DNA of 64,000 nt from Marixanthomonas sp002364245 (GTDB lineage: Bacteria > Bacteroidota > Bacteroidia > Flavobacteriales > Flavobacteriaceae), in assembly GCA_963973455.1 (NCBI GenBank), contig CAXAZF010000001.1, positions 372,001-436,000 of the forward strand, written 5' to 3'. Both the position numbers and the translations under genes were made by a program. Positions 8,627 to 18,000 of this stretch are shown here, one piece after another; within the stretch, counting starts at the first letter, position 1; each line of letters starts with the position of its first letter. The notes beneath the pieces were generated by a model. The model had not been told where the DNA came from. It saw only the letters and a list, made by a program, of their open reading frames with translations, and searched no databases.

Positions 8627-8666
8627 ATTACTCTTTTTACAAATTACAAACCACAAAAAAACGAAT

Positions 8667-9950
8667 ATGCCTTTACAAGCTAACAATCCATCTTATACAT
8701 CTTGGTTGGAAGTGCCAAAAAACAGCGACTTCCCCATACAGAACATTCCTTTTGGAGTATTCTTAACACGCGACGATGTTATTACTATTGGTACCCGAAT
8801 AGGCGATACCGCAATAGATTTAGGCGCTTTACATCAACTTGGTTATTTTAAAGGAATAGACCTTACCGATGATATTTTTCTGCAAGATAGTTTAAACGAC
8901 TTTATAGCCGATGGCCGCAAAACATGGCGTTTAGTACGAAACAGAATTTCTGAAATTTTTAGGGAAGGTAGCAATACCGAACTTAAAGATAACAACAAGC
9001 ATAGAGATCAAATTTTATTCGACCTTGATGAAATTGAAATGCAATTGCCAGTAGACGTTGGTGATTATACCGACTTTTATGCGAGTAAGGAACACGCTAC
9101 CAATGTAGGTTCGTTATTCCGTGATCCTGAAAACGCACTATTACCTAACTGGCTTCGCATACCTATTGGTTACCACGGGAGAAGTTCTTCTATCATTCCT
9201 TCTGGCACACCCATTAAAAGACCTATTGGACAACAAAAACCGGGTGATGATGGAGTTCCAGGCTTTGGTCCTTCAAAATTAGTAGATTTTGAATTGGAAA
9301 TGGCTTTTATCACTACAGCCGCTAACGATCTTGGAAAACGAATTTCAGTTGAAGATGCCGAAGAATATATTTTCGGTCTCGTTATGTTTAACGATTGGAG
9401 TGCCAGAGACATTCAAGCGTGGGAATATGTGCCGCTTGGCCCATTCTTAGGTAAGAGTTTTGCCTCTACCATTTCACCTTGGATTGTTACTCTAGATGCT
9501 TTAGAAGGTTTCCGTACCGACGGTCCAGATCAAGATCCTGAACCACTACCCTACTTAAAACAAGGTCCAAAAAAGAATTTCGATATTAATTTGCAAGCGG
9601 TTATTCAGCCAGAAGGTGGCGAAGAAAATATTGTAGCCAACAGTAATTTTAAATATATGTACTGGTCTATGTCGCAACAATTAGCACACCACACCGTAAA
9701 TGGTTGTAACGTGCGTAGTGGCGATATGATGGGTAGCGGAACCATCTCTGGCCCTACAAAAGACAGCTATGGATCTATGTTAGAATTAACTTGGAAAGGT
9801 CAAAACCCTTTAAAACTTTCTGATGGGACAGAACGCAAGTTTATAAACGATAATGATACTGTAATTTTAAGAGGATTCTGCCAAAATGATAAAGTGAGAA
9901 TCGGCTTTGGAGATTGCAGCGGAAAAATTCTTCCTGCCGACCCGATGTAA
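8667..9950 (+). CDS. fahA: Fumarylacetoacetase
   Basis: 427 residues, matching full-length FAH. It hydrolyses 4-fumarylacetoacetate to fumarate and acetoacetate, the last step of tyrosine and phenylalanine degradation. The N-terminal SH3-like domain (about 15-110) is followed by the FAH catalytic domain with YHGRSSSI (about residue 170), VDFELEMAF carrying metal-binding Glu residues, and FNDWSARDIQAWEYVPLGPFLGKSF with the metal Asp. Those motifs are intact. The gene stands alone, without other tyrosine-catabolic genes nearby, under a good TAnnTTTG promoter. Confidence 0.96.
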   Translation: MPLQANNPSYTSWLEVPKNSDFPIQNIPFGVFLTRDDVITIGTRIGDTAIDLGALHQLGYFKGIDLTDDIFLQDSLNDFIADGRKTWRLVRNRISEIFREGSNTELKDNNKHRDQILFDLDEIEMQLPVDVGDYTDFYASKEHATNVGSLFRDPENALLPNWLRIPIGYHGRSSSIIPSGTPIKRPIGQQKPGDDGVPGFGPSKLVDFELEMAFITTAANDLGKRISVEDAEEYIFGLVMFNDWSARDIQAWEYVPLGPFLGKSFASTISPWIVTLDALEGFRTDGPDQDPEPLPYLKQGPKKNFDINLQAVIQPEGGEENIVANSNFKYMYWSMSQQLAHHTVNGCNVRSGDMMGSGTISGPTKDSYGSMLELTWKGQNPLKLSDGTERKFINDNDTVILRGFCQNDKVRIGFGDCSGKILPADPM

Positions 9951-9953
9951 GTT

Positions 9954-9969
9954 TGGCATGACAATTGTA
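9954..9969 (+). promoter_or_regulatory. Sigma-54-like promoter (TGGCAT-N5-TTGTA)
   Basis: TGGCAT at 9954-9959 and TTGTA at 9965-9969 reproduce the -24/-12 arrangement of RpoN promoters: GG at 9955-9956 and GT (consensus GC) at 9967-9968 with exactly ten bases between. It starts 4 bp after the fahA stop and lies 30 bp before the next ATG. One deviation from consensus lies in the -12 dinucleotide. Confidence 0.45.
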
Positions 9970-9999
9970 TTTTAGCTCTCATAACCAAATTGAAATGTT

Positions 10000-11178
10000 A
10001 TGAGAGCTTTTTTATTTACTATCGTCGCAGTTTTAGTTTTATCAGCTTGTAGCAGTGTAAAACGAAATCAGAAATTTATAGCCGAAGGTGATTACGACCG
10101 TGCTATTGACCTTGCCGTAAAAAAACTTCAGAAAGATAAGTATGCCGACAAAAACGACGAGCATATCATTCTTTTAGAAGAAGCGTATAAAAAAGCTGTT
10201 TCAGAAAACACCAGGCGTATCAACTTTTTAAAGAAAAGTAACGAACCGAATAAGTCTCGATCTATTTATTACTTATATAAGAAGTTAGAGGACAGACAGT
10301 TTCAAATACGTCCGTTACTGCCATTGTACAGCAACAGTTTGGGCAGAAATGTAAACTTTAAATTTCAAGATTACAGCAATGAAATTATAGCTGCTAAACA
10401 AGCTTATGTAGCCGATTTATATAACGAAGCACTTCGTTTAAAGAACAATAACACTATTGAAGATTATAGAGAGTCGTACTACCTGCTTTGCGATATAGAT
10501 GAATTGCATCCTAATTATAGGGAAGTAAATTCACTTTTAGAAGAAACTCGCTTTTTAGGTACCGATTTTATATTTGTTTCATTAAACAACCGTACCAATC
10601 AAGTAATTCCGTTTCGTATGGAAAGAGAGTTGTTAGATTTCAACACCTACGGATTAAATAATTTTTGGACTGAATTTCACAGCAAACGCGAAAATGGAAT
10701 AGATTATAACTATGCAATTGTTTTAAACTTACGAAATATAGGAATTTCACCAGAGCGTGTTTCAGAAAGAGAAGAAAGAAGGTCGCAACGTATAAAAGAT
10801 GGATGGGAATATAAAAAGGACAGAAACGGAAACTTTGTATTAGATGAAAATGGTGATAAGATAAAAATTGACAAATACAAAACTGTGAGTGCTCGAATGT
10901 TTATAACCACTCAAGTAAAGTCGGTTTTAGTAGCTGGAGATGTTGTTTATAGGGATTTATTAAATAATCAAAATATAAATAGCTATCCGCTCAGTTCAGA
11001 GTTTGTATTTGAAAATATTTTTGCCACTTTCCGTGGTGATAGAGGAGCGCTGACCAATGAGGATTTACGATTCATTCAAAACCGCTTTGTCCCCTTCCCT
11101 ACCAACGAACAAATGGTTCTAGATGCCGGGGAAGACATAAAAATAAGGTTGAAAGAAATTTTGAAAAATAACTTTTAA
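10000..11178 (+). CDS. Hypothetical lipoprotein with TPR-like N-terminus
   Basis: 392 residues with a lipoprotein signal (lipobox LSAC, Cys17). The N-terminal part (about 20-190) is helical and repeats patterns like GDYDRAIDLAVKKL and DLYNEALRLK that suggest tetratricopeptide-like helical hairpins. The C-terminal part has a charged segment with SEREERRSQRIKDGWEYKKD (about 265-285) followed by beta-like sequence. No catalytic motif is recognised. A sigma-54-like promoter precedes it. The function is unknown; outer-membrane or periplasmic location is inferred from the lipobox. Confidence 0.75.
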   Translation: MRAFLFTIVAVLVLSACSSVKRNQKFIAEGDYDRAIDLAVKKLQKDKYADKNDEHIILLEEAYKKAVSENTRRINFLKKSNEPNKSRSIYYLYKKLEDRQFQIRPLLPLYSNSLGRNVNFKFQDYSNEIIAAKQAYVADLYNEALRLKNNNTIEDYRESYYLLCDIDELHPNYREVNSLLEETRFLGTDFIFVSLNNRTNQVIPFRMERELLDFNTYGLNNFWTEFHSKRENGIDYNYAIVLNLRNIGISPERVSEREERRSQRIKDGWEYKKDRNGNFVLDENGDKIKIDKYKTVSARMFITTQVKSVLVAGDVVYRDLLNNQNINSYPLSSEFVFENIFATFRGDRGALTNEDLRFIQNRFVPFPTNEQMVLDAGEDIKIRLKEILKNNF

Positions 11179-11193
11179 CTGCAATTTTCAGGG

Positions 11194-11592
11194 TTAGGAA
11201 ACCAAACTTTTTAAGTGATTCGCATCAATCCCTTGGTGCGAATCATGGTGTATTACCTCACCATCTTTTAAAACTATCATTTGTGGGCTTTCATGATGTA
11301 CTTTAAAGCGAGCTGCAATTTCGTTCGAAATATCTCGGTTTTGTAATAAATCAAGAAAATAAAGTTTAAGCTGATTATCATCTAAATCGTAATTCTTTTC
11401 AAATTGCTTTAGTACCATTCGGCTAATTCCGCAACGGGTGCTATGTTTAAAAATAGCCACAGGCTTACTTTTAGATTCTTCTATAATTTCTTCTAGCTGT
11501 TCCATAGTAGAAAGCACATGCCAAGGTGTTTCAACTATCTCTTCTTTAGCTATATCACGTTCTGTTTTCTTGAACAAATCTAAAAATCCCAT
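11194..11592 (-). CDS. ytxJ: Bacillithiol-system redox protein YtxJ (DUF2847, thioredoxin fold)
   Basis: 132 residues from the ATG at 11592. A thioredoxin-like fold with the single-cysteine site KHSTRCGISR and the downstream ESPQMIVLKDGEVIHHDSH is characteristic of YtxJ, a monothiol bacilliredoxin-like protein linked to bacillithiol, the low-molecular-weight thiol used by many Bacteroidetes. A longer reading from a TTG at 11610 is rejected because that codon lies inside the predicted -7 element TATCTTTG (11615-11608). It is divergent from clpB. Confidence 0.88.
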   Translation of the reverse strand: MGFLDLFKKTERDIAKEEIVETPWHVLSTMEQLEEIIEESKSKPVAIFKHSTRCGISRMVLKQFEKNYDLDDNQLKLYFLDLLQNRDISNEIAARFKVHHESPQMIVLKDGEVIHHDSHQGIDANHLKSLVS

Positions 11593-11607
11593 AAGTTTAA
11601 TTTTAAG

Positions 11608-11615
11608 CAAAGATA
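11608..11615 (-). promoter_or_regulatory. Predicted ytxJ promoter -7 element (TATCTTTG)
   Basis: Minus-strand TATCTTTG fits TAnnTTTG exactly and ends 16 bases before the ATG at 11592. No TTG occurs at the usual -33 distance. Its position rules out the upstream TTG as a start codon. Confidence 0.55.
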
Positions 11616-11675
11616 CAATCTAACAAATTGTTATTTCTGAAAATTATTATAAAACAAATTTGCTAAAACAGTCAT

Positions 11676-11731
11676 AATGTCTGTTAAAAGCCACTCTACA
11701 ACAGACATTTTGTCTTAATTTTAAAGTGGCT
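11676..11731 (+). promoter_or_regulatory. Interlocking inverted repeats upstream of clpB
   Basis: AATGTCTGTT (11676-11685) is the exact reverse complement of AACAGACATT (11700-11709), and AGCCACT (11689-11695) of AGTGGCT (11725-11731). The arms occur in the order a-b-a'-b', so the two hairpins exclude each other in nested form but could form an H-type pseudoknot. The block is 80 bp before the clpB start. It is unlike CIRCE in sequence. Confidence 0.5.
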
Positions 11732-11810
11732 CATCTTTTGAAATAGGATATTTGAATTTAATTTAAAAAAACGCTGAGAAGCAGTTTACTTCAGAAAACA
11801 ATATATAAAA

Positions 11811-14417
11811 ATGAACTTTAATAATTTTACAATAAAAAGCCAAGAGGCCATACAACAAGCGCAGCAAATAGCGCAAGGATTTGGTCATCAACAAATAGAA
11901 AACGAACACATTCTCAAAGCTATTTTTGAAGTAGATGAGAATGTAACCCCTTTTATCTTAAAAAAGCTAAACGTAAATGTTGCTTTACTTCAACAAGTTT
12001 TAGACAAGCAATTAGAAAGTTTTTCAAAAGTAGAAGGCGGTGATATTATGCTTTCTCGTGAAGCTGGTAAAACAGTAAACGAGGCAAGTATTATAGCTAA
12101 AAAAATGAACGATGAATATGTTTCCATCGAGCATTTGTTATTAGCTATCTTAAAATCGAAAAGCAGTATTGCACAAAGCCTAAAAGACCAAAGTGTTACT
12201 GAAAAAGGATTAAAAGCTGCTATTGAAGAATTACGTAAAGGAGATCGTGTAACTTCTCAAAGTGCTGAAGACACCTATAATTCTTTGAACAAATACGCTC
12301 GCAACCTCAACCAGTTAGCGAAAGATGGAAAACTAGACCCCGTAATTGGTCGCGATGAAGAAATTAGAAGAATACTTCAAATTTTATCACGCCGTACTAA
12401 AAACAACCCGATGTTGGTAGGTGAACCAGGTACTGGTAAAACGGCAATCGCGGAAGGGTTAGCACACCGTATTGTAGATGGTGATGTCCCTGAAAACCTT
12501 AAGAGTAAACAAATTTTCTCTCTAGATATGGGTGCCTTAATTGCAGGCGCAAAGTTTAAAGGAGAGTTTGAAGAACGCCTAAAAGCGGTTATTAAAGAAG
12601 TAACCACTAGCGATGGAGACATTGTTCTATTTATCGACGAGATTCATACATTAGTTGGAGCCGGTGGTGGACAAGGAGCCATGGATGCCGCTAATATTCT
12701 AAAACCAGCATTAGCCCGTGGTGAACTTCGTGCTATTGGAGCAACAACCTTAGATGAATACCAAAAGTATTTTGAAAAGGATAAAGCCTTGGAGCGTCGT
12801 TTCCAGAAAGTGGTTGTAGATGAGCCAGACACTGAAAGTGCCATTTCTATTTTACGTGGAATTAAAGAAAAATACGAAACCCACCACAAGGTCCGTATTA
12901 AAGATGAAGCGATTATAGCTGCTGTGGAACTTTCAGAACGTTACATCACTAATCGATTTTTACCAGATAAGGCAATCGACTTAATGGATGAAGCGGCTTC
13001 TAAAATTAGGATGGAGATTAATTCCAAACCAGAGGAGTTGGATGTTTTAGATAGAAAAATCATGCAGCTTGAAATTGAAATTGAAGCCATTAAACGTGAA
13101 AAAGATGAAACTAAGTTAAAAACTCTTCGTTCAGATTTAGCTAATTTAAAGGAAGAACGAAACGAGCTGAATGCCAAATGGCAAAGTGAGAAAGAAGTAG
13201 TTGATAATGTTCAAAACCTTAAAAAGGAAATTGAAGATTTAAAACTTAAAGCCGAACGAGCAGAGCGTGAAGGTGACTTCGGGAAAGTAGCTGAATTACG
13301 CTATGGAAAAATAAAAGATGCTCAAGAAGCTTTAACGAAATTAGAGAATGAGCTCGCCGAAAACCAAAGCGCTAGCTCCCTAATTAAAGAAGAAGTAACA
13401 AACGACGATATCGCCGAAGTAGTCGCTAAGTGGACAGGCATTCCTGTTACGAAAATGCTACAAAGCGAACGTGAAAAACTGTTGAAACTAGAAGACCAAC
13501 TACACAAACGCGTGGTGGGTCAAGAAGAAGCAATTGTTGCCGTTAGTGACGCTATTAGACGAAGCCGTGCTGGGTTGCAAGATGAGAAAAAGCCAATTGG
13601 TTCTTTCTTATTTTTAGGTACAACTGGTGTAGGTAAAACTGAACTAGCCAAAGCATTGGCAGAGTACTTATTTGATGATGAAAACGCAATGACCCGTATC
13701 GATATGAGTGAATACCAAGAACGACACAGTGTAAGTCGTTTAGTTGGAGCGCCTCCTGGATATGTAGGTTATGATGAAGGTGGTCAATTAACCGAAGCTG
13801 TACGCCGTAAACCATATTCTGTTGTGTTGCTTGATGAAATTGAAAAAGCACATCCCGATACCTTCAATATTTTGTTGCAAGTGTTAGATGAAGGTAGATT
13901 GACAGATAACAAAGGCCGTGTTGCAGATTTTAAAAACACCATTATTATTATGACGAGTAATATGGGAAGCCATATTATTCAAGAGAAATTTGAAAGTGTA
14001 AAAGATCCAGATACAGCAATGGAAGGTGCTAAAGTGGAAGTATTGGCTTTATTAAAACAACAGGTTCGACCTGAGTTTTTAAACCGAATTGATGATATTA
14101 TTATGTTTACGCCATTAACACGAACTGATATTAAAGAGATTGTTGGATTACAATTGAAAGGAGTTTCAAAAATGTTAGCTAAACAAAATATCACAATCGA
14201 TGCTACCGAAGAAGCCATTGTGTATTTAGCTGAAAAAGGATTCGATCCACAATTTGGAGCACGTCCTGTTAAGCGGGTAATTCAAAGGGAAGTTTTAAAT
14301 GAACTTTCAAAAGAGATTCTTTCAGGTAAAGTAACGACAGATAGCATTATTTTGATTGACAGTTTTGAAGATGGGCTTGTTTTCCGAAATCAAACCGATT
14401 TAGTAGAGGACAACTGA
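11811..14417 (+). CDS. clpB: ATP-dependent disaggregase ClpB (Hsp100)
   Basis: 868 residues, full length. It pulls polypeptides out of aggregates together with DnaK in the cytoplasm. Domains in order are: Clp N-domain (1-145), AAA1 with Walker A GEPGTGKT (204-211), the ClpB-specific coiled-coil middle domain (about 410-525, rich in E/K/L heptads), AAA2 with Walker A GTTGVGKT (603-610) and a C-terminal D2-small domain with FDPQFGARPVKR. No ClpP-binding IGF/L loop was noticed, as expected for ClpB. Its leader contains two interlocking inverted repeats; heat-shock control is likely but no known operator was found. Confidence 0.97.
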   Translation: MNFNNFTIKSQEAIQQAQQIAQGFGHQQIENEHILKAIFEVDENVTPFILKKLNVNVALLQQVLDKQLESFSKVEGGDIMLSREAGKTVNEASIIAKKMNDEYVSIEHLLLAILKSKSSIAQSLKDQSVTEKGLKAAIEELRKGDRVTSQSAEDTYNSLNKYARNLNQLAKDGKLDPVIGRDEEIRRILQILSRRTKNNPMLVGEPGTGKTAIAEGLAHRIVDGDVPENLKSKQIFSLDMGALIAGAKFKGEFEERLKAVIKEVTTSDGDIVLFIDEIHTLVGAGGGQGAMDAANILKPALARGELRAIGATTLDEYQKYFEKDKALERRFQKVVVDEPDTESAISILRGIKEKYETHHKVRIKDEAIIAAVELSERYITNRFLPDKAIDLMDEAASKIRMEINSKPEELDVLDRKIMQLEIEIEAIKREKDETKLKTLRSDLANLKEERNELNAKWQSEKEVVDNVQNLKKEIEDLKLKAERAEREGDFGKVAELRYGKIKDAQEALTKLENELAENQSASSLIKEEVTNDDIAEVVAKWTGIPVTKMLQSEREKLLKLEDQLHKRVVGQEEAIVAVSDAIRRSRAGLQDEKKPIGSFLFLGTTGVGKTELAKALAEYLFDDENAMTRIDMSEYQERHSVSRLVGAPPGYVGYDEGGQLTEAVRRKPYSVVLLDEIEKAHPDTFNILLQVLDEGRLTDNKGRVADFKNTIIIMTSNMGSHIIQEKFESVKDPDTAMEGAKVEVLALLKQQVRPEFLNRIDDIIMFTPLTRTDIKEIVGLQLKGVSKMLAKQNITIDATEEAIVYLAEKGFDPQFGARPVKRVIQREVLNELSKEILSGKVTTDSIILIDSFEDGLVFRNQTDLVEDN

Positions 14418-14500
14418 ACTGGGTTGGAGCTTGCCTAATTTTTGAAGAATTTTAAAAATTTAAAAAGCTTCGTTTCATAATTGGTTGGTTAGTTGAAAAA

Positions 14501-14530
14501 ACACCCTTGCAAAATGCAAGGGTGTTTTTA
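14501..14530 (+). terminator. Intrinsic terminator downstream of clpB
   Basis: ACACCCTTGCA (14501-14511) pairs with TGCAAGGGTGT (14515-14525) around AAA and is followed by TTTTTAATTT. A-rich sequence on the left may let it work for the opposite strand also. Confidence 0.9.
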
Positions 14531-14561
14531 ATTTAGTTAAATTTTTTATTATCTATCCCGA

Positions 14562-14765
14562 TCAACGACATTCCCCAATTAAGTCACCATGAGCTAAATG
14601 AGCCGGTAAAGCATTTTCGCTAATTGTTATTAAATGCGTATTTGCAGGATTTCCTGGTGGTACGTGACAGATAGTAATTTTTGGTTTTGGACCATCATTT
14701 ACGGAAGCACTTCCGAATAGAAATAATCCAAAAACACAAGCGATAAGTAAAACTGTTTTTTTCAT
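14562..14765 (-). CDS. Small secreted CHVPPG-motif protein
   Basis: 67 residues: a signal peptide (residues 1 to about 21) followed by a compact domain with ITICHVPPGNPANTH and ISENALPAHLAHGD, ending GECR. Cys33, His34, His44, His56, His59 and Cys66 are arranged as a possible metal site or disulfide-stapled fold. The same pattern (CH-PPGNP ... AHxxHGD) is met at the ends of many secreted bacterial proteins; here it is nearly the entire mature protein. Function is unknown. It has its own transcription unit between two terminators. Confidence 0.75.
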   Translation of the reverse strand: MKKTVLLIACVFGLFLFGSASVNDGPKPKITICHVPPGNPANTHLITISENALPAHLAHGDLIGECR

Positions 14766-14918
14766 AATTATTTAATTTAGTAATTTAAATTTAAACTAAA
14801 ATGAAGCAAATAATAAGTAATATCTAAACATTTAGACCAACTTAATAATTTATCGATTAAATCACTAAAAATCAATAAGTAAGTAAGTGGCTACACGTAT
14901 ATAAATTTATTCTATATC

Positions 14919-14960
14919 AAAAAAAGGAAGACCTCTCAATACTAAACTGAGAGGCCTTTT
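14919..14960 (-). terminator. Intrinsic terminator of the six-gene envelope operon
   Basis: CCTCTCA (14932-14938) pairs with TGAGAGG (14948-14954) with a 9-nt loop. On the minus strand the stem is followed, after a few bases, by a run of seven T (plus-strand A at 14919-14925). It lies about 45 bp past the stop of the 1011-residue protein. Confidence 0.75.
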
Positions 14961-15003
14961 CTGAAAAATTTGGTTAGTTAGTTTTTCAGAATTATTTATT
15001 CTT

Positions 15004-18000
15004 TTAACATTTCACAAAGGAATAACTGCCTCCCATCATTCCAATTAGATTTTCTACTCCTGCCATTCCTGTTCCTACTGGGCCGAGCCCCATATACAGA
15101 ATTTCTTTATAAATATTACAAGCCAAATCTTGTAATGCTTTTACAACTTGATCGTTAAGACCTGAAGCATCCATTATAATAATAGCTTCTGAAGCGAAAG
15201 CATAGAGCTTGACCAATGTTACGCTATAAGCAGCGACCACTCCCAAGGCAAGACCTCCTCCCGCAGCCATCATACCAATGTTCATTCCAGCAACTATTTG
15301 TTCGTATTCCTTAACTACTGTTTGTAAGTTTTCTAATTGAGCCTCTATGTTTTCCCCTCCACCTCCGGTCATATCAGGTAGTATTCCATATAACTCGCCA
15401 TAGTTATGATCAATACTCCAAAAAGCTTTCTTTTTTGCCGAGGCATCAAAAAAATTGAGTGTTGCCCCCCTAAATAGATATTCTCTAAAGTACTTATAAT
15501 CATCGTCCAACACTTTAGAAGAGTAGGCATCTGTATCTGGAAGGTTTTCACTACATACTAATTTCTCCCCACTTAATTGAGAATATGTACTAACTGGGAA
15601 GGCTTTTCCTTCTAGCAATGCCAATTGAGCGGTTTTTTGTGCATTGGCCCGTATCGAATCTTTTCCACTTCGGGTTAAAGTTCGGTATTGGGAAGTTCGT
15701 AAATAATCGAATGACAGTTTTGAGTTTTCTGAATATAATGCTGGTTTGAATTTTAAAATCCCCACTCGCATACCATTTACATATGTTGCAGATTCTTCAT
15801 TAACCGATTCTTCCAAAGGCTGCATCATACTCAACAATACTGACGGGTAATAAAATCCTCCTTGCTGAAAATTTTCAATAGCTTTTTCGGTTTCACCTTT
15901 TAAATAAGGTTCCATCCAGTTACGGGTACTTAAAAGCGCTTTTAAGTATTCTGAAAGACGCACTGAAGTGGTAGCCCCAGCTTTTTCAAAAGCTAAAGTC
16001 ATATTACCCAACAACATTTCATGAACATCATTAGCCATTTGTTTAGTAGGTGCTTCGTAAGATCGAAGCGTTTTATTGTGCCCAGCCAAAATACGGCGTT
16101 TAACACCTTGGTTACCTACTTTTATATCAAGATACAGCCCAACTATACGTTTTCCTACGGCGTTTTCACTTCCTTTGGGGAAGGTGTAGGTGTCATTTGC
16201 TTTTATGGATGTTTTAGAAAGCGATACATCAACTTGATGCTCTCCTTCTTTTTCAAAGGTGCTATAACTAAATACATAGGGTGCCAATTCTATTTCACCT
16301 AAAATTTTTTGTATCTCAACTATTGTTGCCTCTTGGTCTTCAGCAGGAATTATTTTTGCCGAAGTATTGGCGGCAACTTTATCTATGTATTTTTCTGCAC
16401 CATCATAAACTGCCAAGTAAACCGTTGGTGCCCCAGTTTTATATATTTCTGCATAATCGGGGTTAAATTCATCGTTGTTATGGCCATCACTTGCATACAG
16501 CACAAGGTTTTTATTAGTTTGTGCTGCTTTTAAATGGGTTGTATAAATGTTAGACCCTGTTTCCATTAATTCTATATCTGCATTTGGATATAGCTCACGT
16601 ATAACTTCTTGTGTTTGTTGTAAAAATTTCTTAATTCCTTTTCCCCTGTATTTGCTTGGCATACTTATAGAAGTATCATAAATAAGCAGGATTTTTGGGG
16701 CTATGATATTTTTCCTCAAAATTCCTCTAACGGCATTATTATTATCTTCAATTCTAAAATTATTAGCCGAAAGTCCTTCTACAACGTCCCCTTCTGAGTT
16801 TATTGGTGTAAGTTCAAGCTCAACATTCGGGAACACTTTGGGATTGGCCTTAACTTTCATTGACACGACATCCTTGAGAGTTCCGGCAATTTTACCATGA
16901 GCTGTTTCCTCGGAAAAAAGAACTGCTTCTTCAAAAATATTCTCACCACCCAAGGTAATGGGATCGCCCACGAAGGATCGTTCTTGCAAATATTCAGCGT
17001 CTTTGTCTAAATCCTGTAGCGCTATACTCGGAGTAAAGGTGTTGATACTATTGATGCTTTGCGTAGCTTGTTCTTCAAACGTTAGGTTATTTAAAAACTG
17101 AAGTTTCAGTTGATTGCCTATCAATTCTGAAGCTTTATAGGTTGCAGAAAGTATTTCATTTTCTTTCCGCATGTCAAAAGAGGTAGTTGTTTTTATTGAA
17201 AAGGTAACATCATAATCTTTTTCTTTATACCCTTTAAGGTCATAAGCTTTTTGAGTTTCATTAGCTGGGTGCAGCTTTCCATATTCCACAGATGGATCGA
17301 ATACGTGCAAAAAAACATCCTTCCCTTCTTGTTTAAAGGCTACCCCCGGAACAGTCCGGTTTAAAAAGTAAAATTTGCTTTCACTTCCTTCTTTTAGTTG
17401 TTCGGGCTTTGCCTTATCTAAAAGGCTGTTTGCCAATTCTTTTGCTTTTTCTACCACATCTTCCATTGGTTCAAAGCTTCCTTGCGCTTCACTTGCACCC
17501 AATTCTTTTTGCCATTTTCGATATTGGCTGCTGCTTACTGGTATGCTGAATAATGGTTTGTTCTTTTTAAAAAGTATTTCTTTTGCTCTTTCTTCTGTAA
17601 TATCTATGTTCTCATATATTGCTCTTGCTTCAAAACCTGCGTCGGTGAGCATGTTTTTAAGAATTTCTACCTTCTCTCTTGGTGTAGCCATTCCGCAGCG
17701 TAAACCTTGTTCAAGACCATACATTGTACCTGAACTAATTTGTCTTAAATATTGGTAATCACTTGGTAACAGCATCAGTTCTTCCCGCACAAAATTAAAC
17801 ATAGCCTTTGGGTCTTTTTGCTGAACCAACCTATCCCGTTTTGCTATAAAATTATCCGGGCTATAGGAAAGGGCATAACTCATTTCCTCCCAAGTTTTAA
17901 AAGGCGGTAACCCCTTCCCCGGTGGGATATCGATGGTTTTTCCAGAATCACAAGCATGGAACATAGGTAATAAATACACACCTGCACCGGCTAACATCAT

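Noticed and set aside
11593..11610. Longer ytxJ start at TTG 11610
   Set aside because: The codon overlaps the -7 promoter element TATCTTTG.
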